A DNA stretch of 64,000 nucleotides from assembly GCF_007673775.1 (NCBI RefSeq), contig NZ_VEAF01000002.1, forward strand, positions 124,001-188,000, in the 5' to 3' direction. Within the stretch, counting starts at the first letter, position 1. Each line of letters opens with the position of its first letter. A model generated the notes under the pieces. That model had not been told where the DNA came from. It did not search any database and saw nothing but the letters and a program-made list of their open reading frames with translations. This DNA is from Curtobacterium sp. 9128. Its GTDB lineage: Bacteria > Actinomycetota > Actinomycetes > Actinomycetales > Microbacteriaceae. This document shows positions 61,736 through 64,000 of this stretch, in pieces. The position numbers were made by a program, and so were the translations under genes.

Positions 61736-63988
61736 CTACGCGGCGCTGGCGCGGCGGCGGCGTGCGACGAGCACACCGGCCCCCGCTGCGAGGAGCAGCA
61801 GTGCTGCGACGACGGCGCCGCCGAGGTCTGCACCGGTGTACGCGAGCGCCCCCGGACGCGCGGTGGCACCGCCACGGTCACCGACCGCGGTGGGCAGGAC
61901 CGGCGTGGTGCCGCCACCCTGCTGCGGACCGGTGCCGGCGGCCGGACCGGTCGGGTCGGTCCCCGGCTCCGTCGGGTCGGTGCCCGCATCGTCCGTCCCC
62001 GGGAAGGTGCCCGCACGCAGCGAGGAGCCGTCGGTGTCGTTGTCGTCCGCGTAGAACGTCCGGCGGACGCCGTCGACGCTGCCGTCGGTGATCGCGAAGC
62101 CCTCGTTGGCGAGCGCGCGGTCCGCGTTCGCCGGCGCCTCGTACACGGTGTCGAGCGTGAAGACACCGTCCTGGATCGTGTACAGCGCCGTGCGGCCGGA
62201 ACAGGCGTCGTCGCAGACGACCCAGAGCGCGTCGAGCGTGGGGTCGAACTGCACCTCGGCGACGACCGCGAACGGCGACGCGATCGTGGCGACGCGCTGG
62301 AACGAGCCGTCGTCCATCAGGGCGTAGCCGTACGTGCTCGCGGTGCCCTCGACGCCGACGAAGAACAGACCGGCACCGTGCCCGGGGTAGCTCGACGGCG
62401 CGTAGGCGGCACCGGTGTGCTCGTCGACGAAGCCCTGCGCGGTGAGCCAGGAGTCCGGGATCCAGGTGACGCCCTCCAGGCCGGCGTTCGCGCCGAGGCC
62501 CGGGAAGTCCGCAGCCAGGTCCCACTCGTCGGTGGCGTCCAGGGCCGACTCGGACCCGTCCTGCGTGGCGAAGCGGAGGACCGCGGGTCGGCTCGTCGAC
62601 GACACGTCGTTGTCGCGCTCGGTCGAGACGTAGACCGCACCGGGATCGTCGCCGGTCACCGTCACCCCCTCGGCGTCCGGCGTGCCGGAACCGTCGGCGT
62701 AGTGCAGCTCGGTGCCCGCGGTGTTCGCGGGCGCCCAGCCGCCCCTGCCGTCGGAGACGATGCGGTAGAGCAGGCCGTCGCCGTTCTGCACGCCCCAGAG
62801 GACGCCCCCACCGGGAGCGGTGGACGAGGACTGCCAGTCGAGGCCGCTGAGGTCGACGGAGAAGGTGTCCTCGGCGTCGAGCGCGGTCTCGTCCGGGCTG
62901 CCCGGCCACGCCTCGGCCGTCACGACGCCGGCGAAGCGGTTCGCGGCGCCCTTGGTCGGCGCAGCGGTCTCGGCGAAGTCGCCGGTGCCGTCGGGGTTGC
63001 GGCCGTAGGTCGTGGCTGCGTGTGCCGTCCACGAGTACCCGTCGACCTGGGTGCCGTTCGGGTCGAACAGGCGGACGGCGTCGGCCTTGCCGAGTCCGAA
63101 GCCGAAGGCCGACTCGTCGAGCACGGTGAAGCCGCCGGGAGCGACGGTCGTGCCCGCCGGGATGCGGTAGGCGTGGTCGTCCTCGCTGTCCTTCAGGACG
63201 TAGCCGCCGAGGTCCACCGCGGTCGTGCCGGTGTTCGTCAGCTCGACCCAGTCGCCCGGTGTGCCGTCCTGCGACTCGACCTCGTTGATGCGCACCGGCG
63301 AGGAGCAGTCGTTCGCGGCACCCTTGGTCGAGCGCGTCGTGTCGACGAACGCGCCGGAGCCGTCCGGGCAGCGGCCGTCGGTGACCGCCGCGTGGTCCTG
63401 GTAGGCGTGGTCGAGGACGAGTGCGCCGGAACGGTCGAAGATCCGGACCTCGTCGGGGTTGCCCAGACCGAAGTCGAACCCGGGCGCTGTCGTCGACTTC
63501 TGGTTCAGCACGAACCACCCACCCGGTGCGACGACCGAGCCCGTCGGCAGCACGTACGGAGTGTGTGCGTCGCTGTCGTCGAGCATCGAGAACCCGCTGA
63601 TGTCGATCGCGACCGCCGAGGTGTTCTTCAGCTCCACCCAGTCGACGTCGTCGCCGTTCGACTCGACCTCGTTGATGACGAGCCCGGCGGGGGCGGCTGC
63701 GGCGGGGGCCGCTGCGGGCACCGCTGCGGCCCCCGGTCCCGCTGTCGAGGTCGGTTCCGCTGTCGGGGTCGGGGCGACGGCGGCCGGGTCAGCGGCGGCG
63801 GGCGCAGTGCTCGTCTCCGCGGCGGACGCGGCGGGCGCGCTGGTCTCGACGTCGGACGTGGCGGCGGGCGCGCTGGTCTCCGCGTCGGGCGCGGCGGACG
63901 CGGCGGCGGGCCCGCTGGCGAGGACACCGGCGACGAGCACGGCGCAGGTCGCGGCAGCGGCACCGATGCGCTGGACTGGGGTGGGCAT
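61736..63988 (-). CDS. Sortase-anchored lamin-tail-domain surface protein
   Basis: This 750-aa secreted protein has a signal peptide (about 1-32), an Ala/Pro/Thr-rich stalk to residue 100, two lamin-tail domains (about 103-220 starting LVINEVESN, and 228-350 starting RINEVESQ), then a region of beta-propeller-like repeats and a wall-sorting signal at residues 715-719 (LAYTG), a membrane helix and RRRRASAA. LAxTG is the class-E sortase motif of actinobacteria. Lamin-tail domains in bacteria often sit on extracellular nucleases or phosphatases; no catalytic site is recognised here. GGAGGA at 63995-64000 precedes the ATG. Confidence 0.85.
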   Translation of the reverse strand: MPTPVQRIGAAAATCAVLVAGVLASGPAAASAAPDAETSAPAATSDVETSAPAASAAETSTAPAAADPAAVAPTPTAEPTSTAGPGAAAVPAAAPAAAAPAGLVINEVESNGDDVDWVELKNTSAVAIDISGFSMLDDSDAHTPYVLPTGSVVAPGGWFVLNQKSTTAPGFDFGLGNPDEVRIFDRSGALVLDHAYQDHAAVTDGRCPDGSGAFVDTTRSTKGAANDCSSPVRINEVESQDGTPGDWVELTNTGTTAVDLGGYVLKDSEDDHAYRIPAGTTVAPGGFTVLDESAFGFGLGKADAVRLFDPNGTQVDGYSWTAHAATTYGRNPDGTGDFAETAAPTKGAANRFAGVVTAEAWPGSPDETALDAEDTFSVDLSGLDWQSSSTAPGGGVLWGVQNGDGLLYRIVSDGRGGWAPANTAGTELHYADGSGTPDAEGVTVTGDDPGAVYVSTERDNDVSSTSRPAVLRFATQDGSESALDATDEWDLAADFPGLGANAGLEGVTWIPDSWLTAQGFVDEHTGAAYAPSSYPGHGAGLFFVGVEGTASTYGYALMDDGSFQRVATIASPFAVVAEVQFDPTLDALWVVCDDACSGRTALYTIQDGVFTLDTVYEAPANADRALANEGFAITDGSVDGVRRTFYADDNDTDGSSLRAGTFPGTDDAGTDPTEPGTDPTGPAAGTGPQQGGGTTPVLPTAVGDRGGATARPGALAYTGADLGGAVVAALLLLAAGAGVLVARRRRASAA

Positions 63989-64000
63989 GCAGGATCCTCC

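Overview
The window is a very GC-rich (about 70%) stretch of an actinobacterial chromosome. The best fit is Microbacteriaceae, probably Curtobacterium or a close relative; this is inferred from gene content and codon bias, without a database search. Supporting markers are mycothiol synthase next to a GlnR-type regulator, a ClpS-AosR (DUF2017) pair, Ppk1 followed by a MutT1-type Nudix/phosphatase fusion, SigK/RskA, class-E-sortase-type LAxTG anchoring, and many leaderless genes whose TAnnnT -10 box lies 6-7 nt before the start codon. Genes overlap by 1-4 nt very often.

Layout. 0-3.3 kb: partial ygfZ, a nitrobindin-like gene, two small membrane proteins, glnR and mshD. 3.3-21.7 kb: an accessory block resembling a type VII secretion (T7SS)/polymorphic-toxin locus. 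It holds a transmembrane Ser/Thr kinase, a 1416-aa FtsK/EccC-like ATPase with an FHA domain, a membrane-anchored periplasmic-binding-like protein, a 920-aa lipoprotein rich in predicted helix, two small genes on the opposite strand, a soluble orphan, a multi-TM candidate immunity protein, a 1807-aa Rhs/YD-repeat protein with a glycine-rich hydrophobic C-terminus, and a WXG100 protein. EccB, EccD, EccE and mycosin homologues are not in view. 21.8-29.4 kb: phosphate metabolism (ppk1, mutT1, pstSCAB behind a clear PHO box). 29.6-33.3 kb: rskA-sigK, a structured intergenic region with a candidate RNA, an uncharacterised gene, a 29-nt poly-C tract, a small membrane protein, and tRNA-Lys followed by two tandem copies of its 3' half.

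33.3-37.4 kb: galactose module (galM-deoR diverging from galTK). 37.5-40.7 kb: glyA-folD behind a ZTP riboswitch, diverging from clpS-aosR. 40.8-44.1 kb: an NmrA-type reductase, two MarR regulators and an MFS exporter. 44.3-51 kb: purU, a DUF2568 membrane protein, nagA, an SDR/TetR divergent pair with twin operators, a PatB/MalY-type aminotransferase, nagB under a DasR-like operator, and a Nudix hydrolase. 51-55 kb: a four-gene ABC importer. 55.2-57.4 kb: a DUF1905/YdeI protein, nnrD and a histidine phosphatase. 57.6-64 kb: a GH38 alpha-mannosidase, a PhzF-like protein, and a cell-wall-anchored lamin-tail-domain protein.

The housekeeping parts are ordinary. The most unusual material is the secretion/Rhs block with its pore-like toxin candidate, the tandem tRNA-Lys 3' halves, the poly-C tract in a divergent promoter region, the candidate RNA near 31.4 kb, and the dense set of long hairpins between convergent genes.
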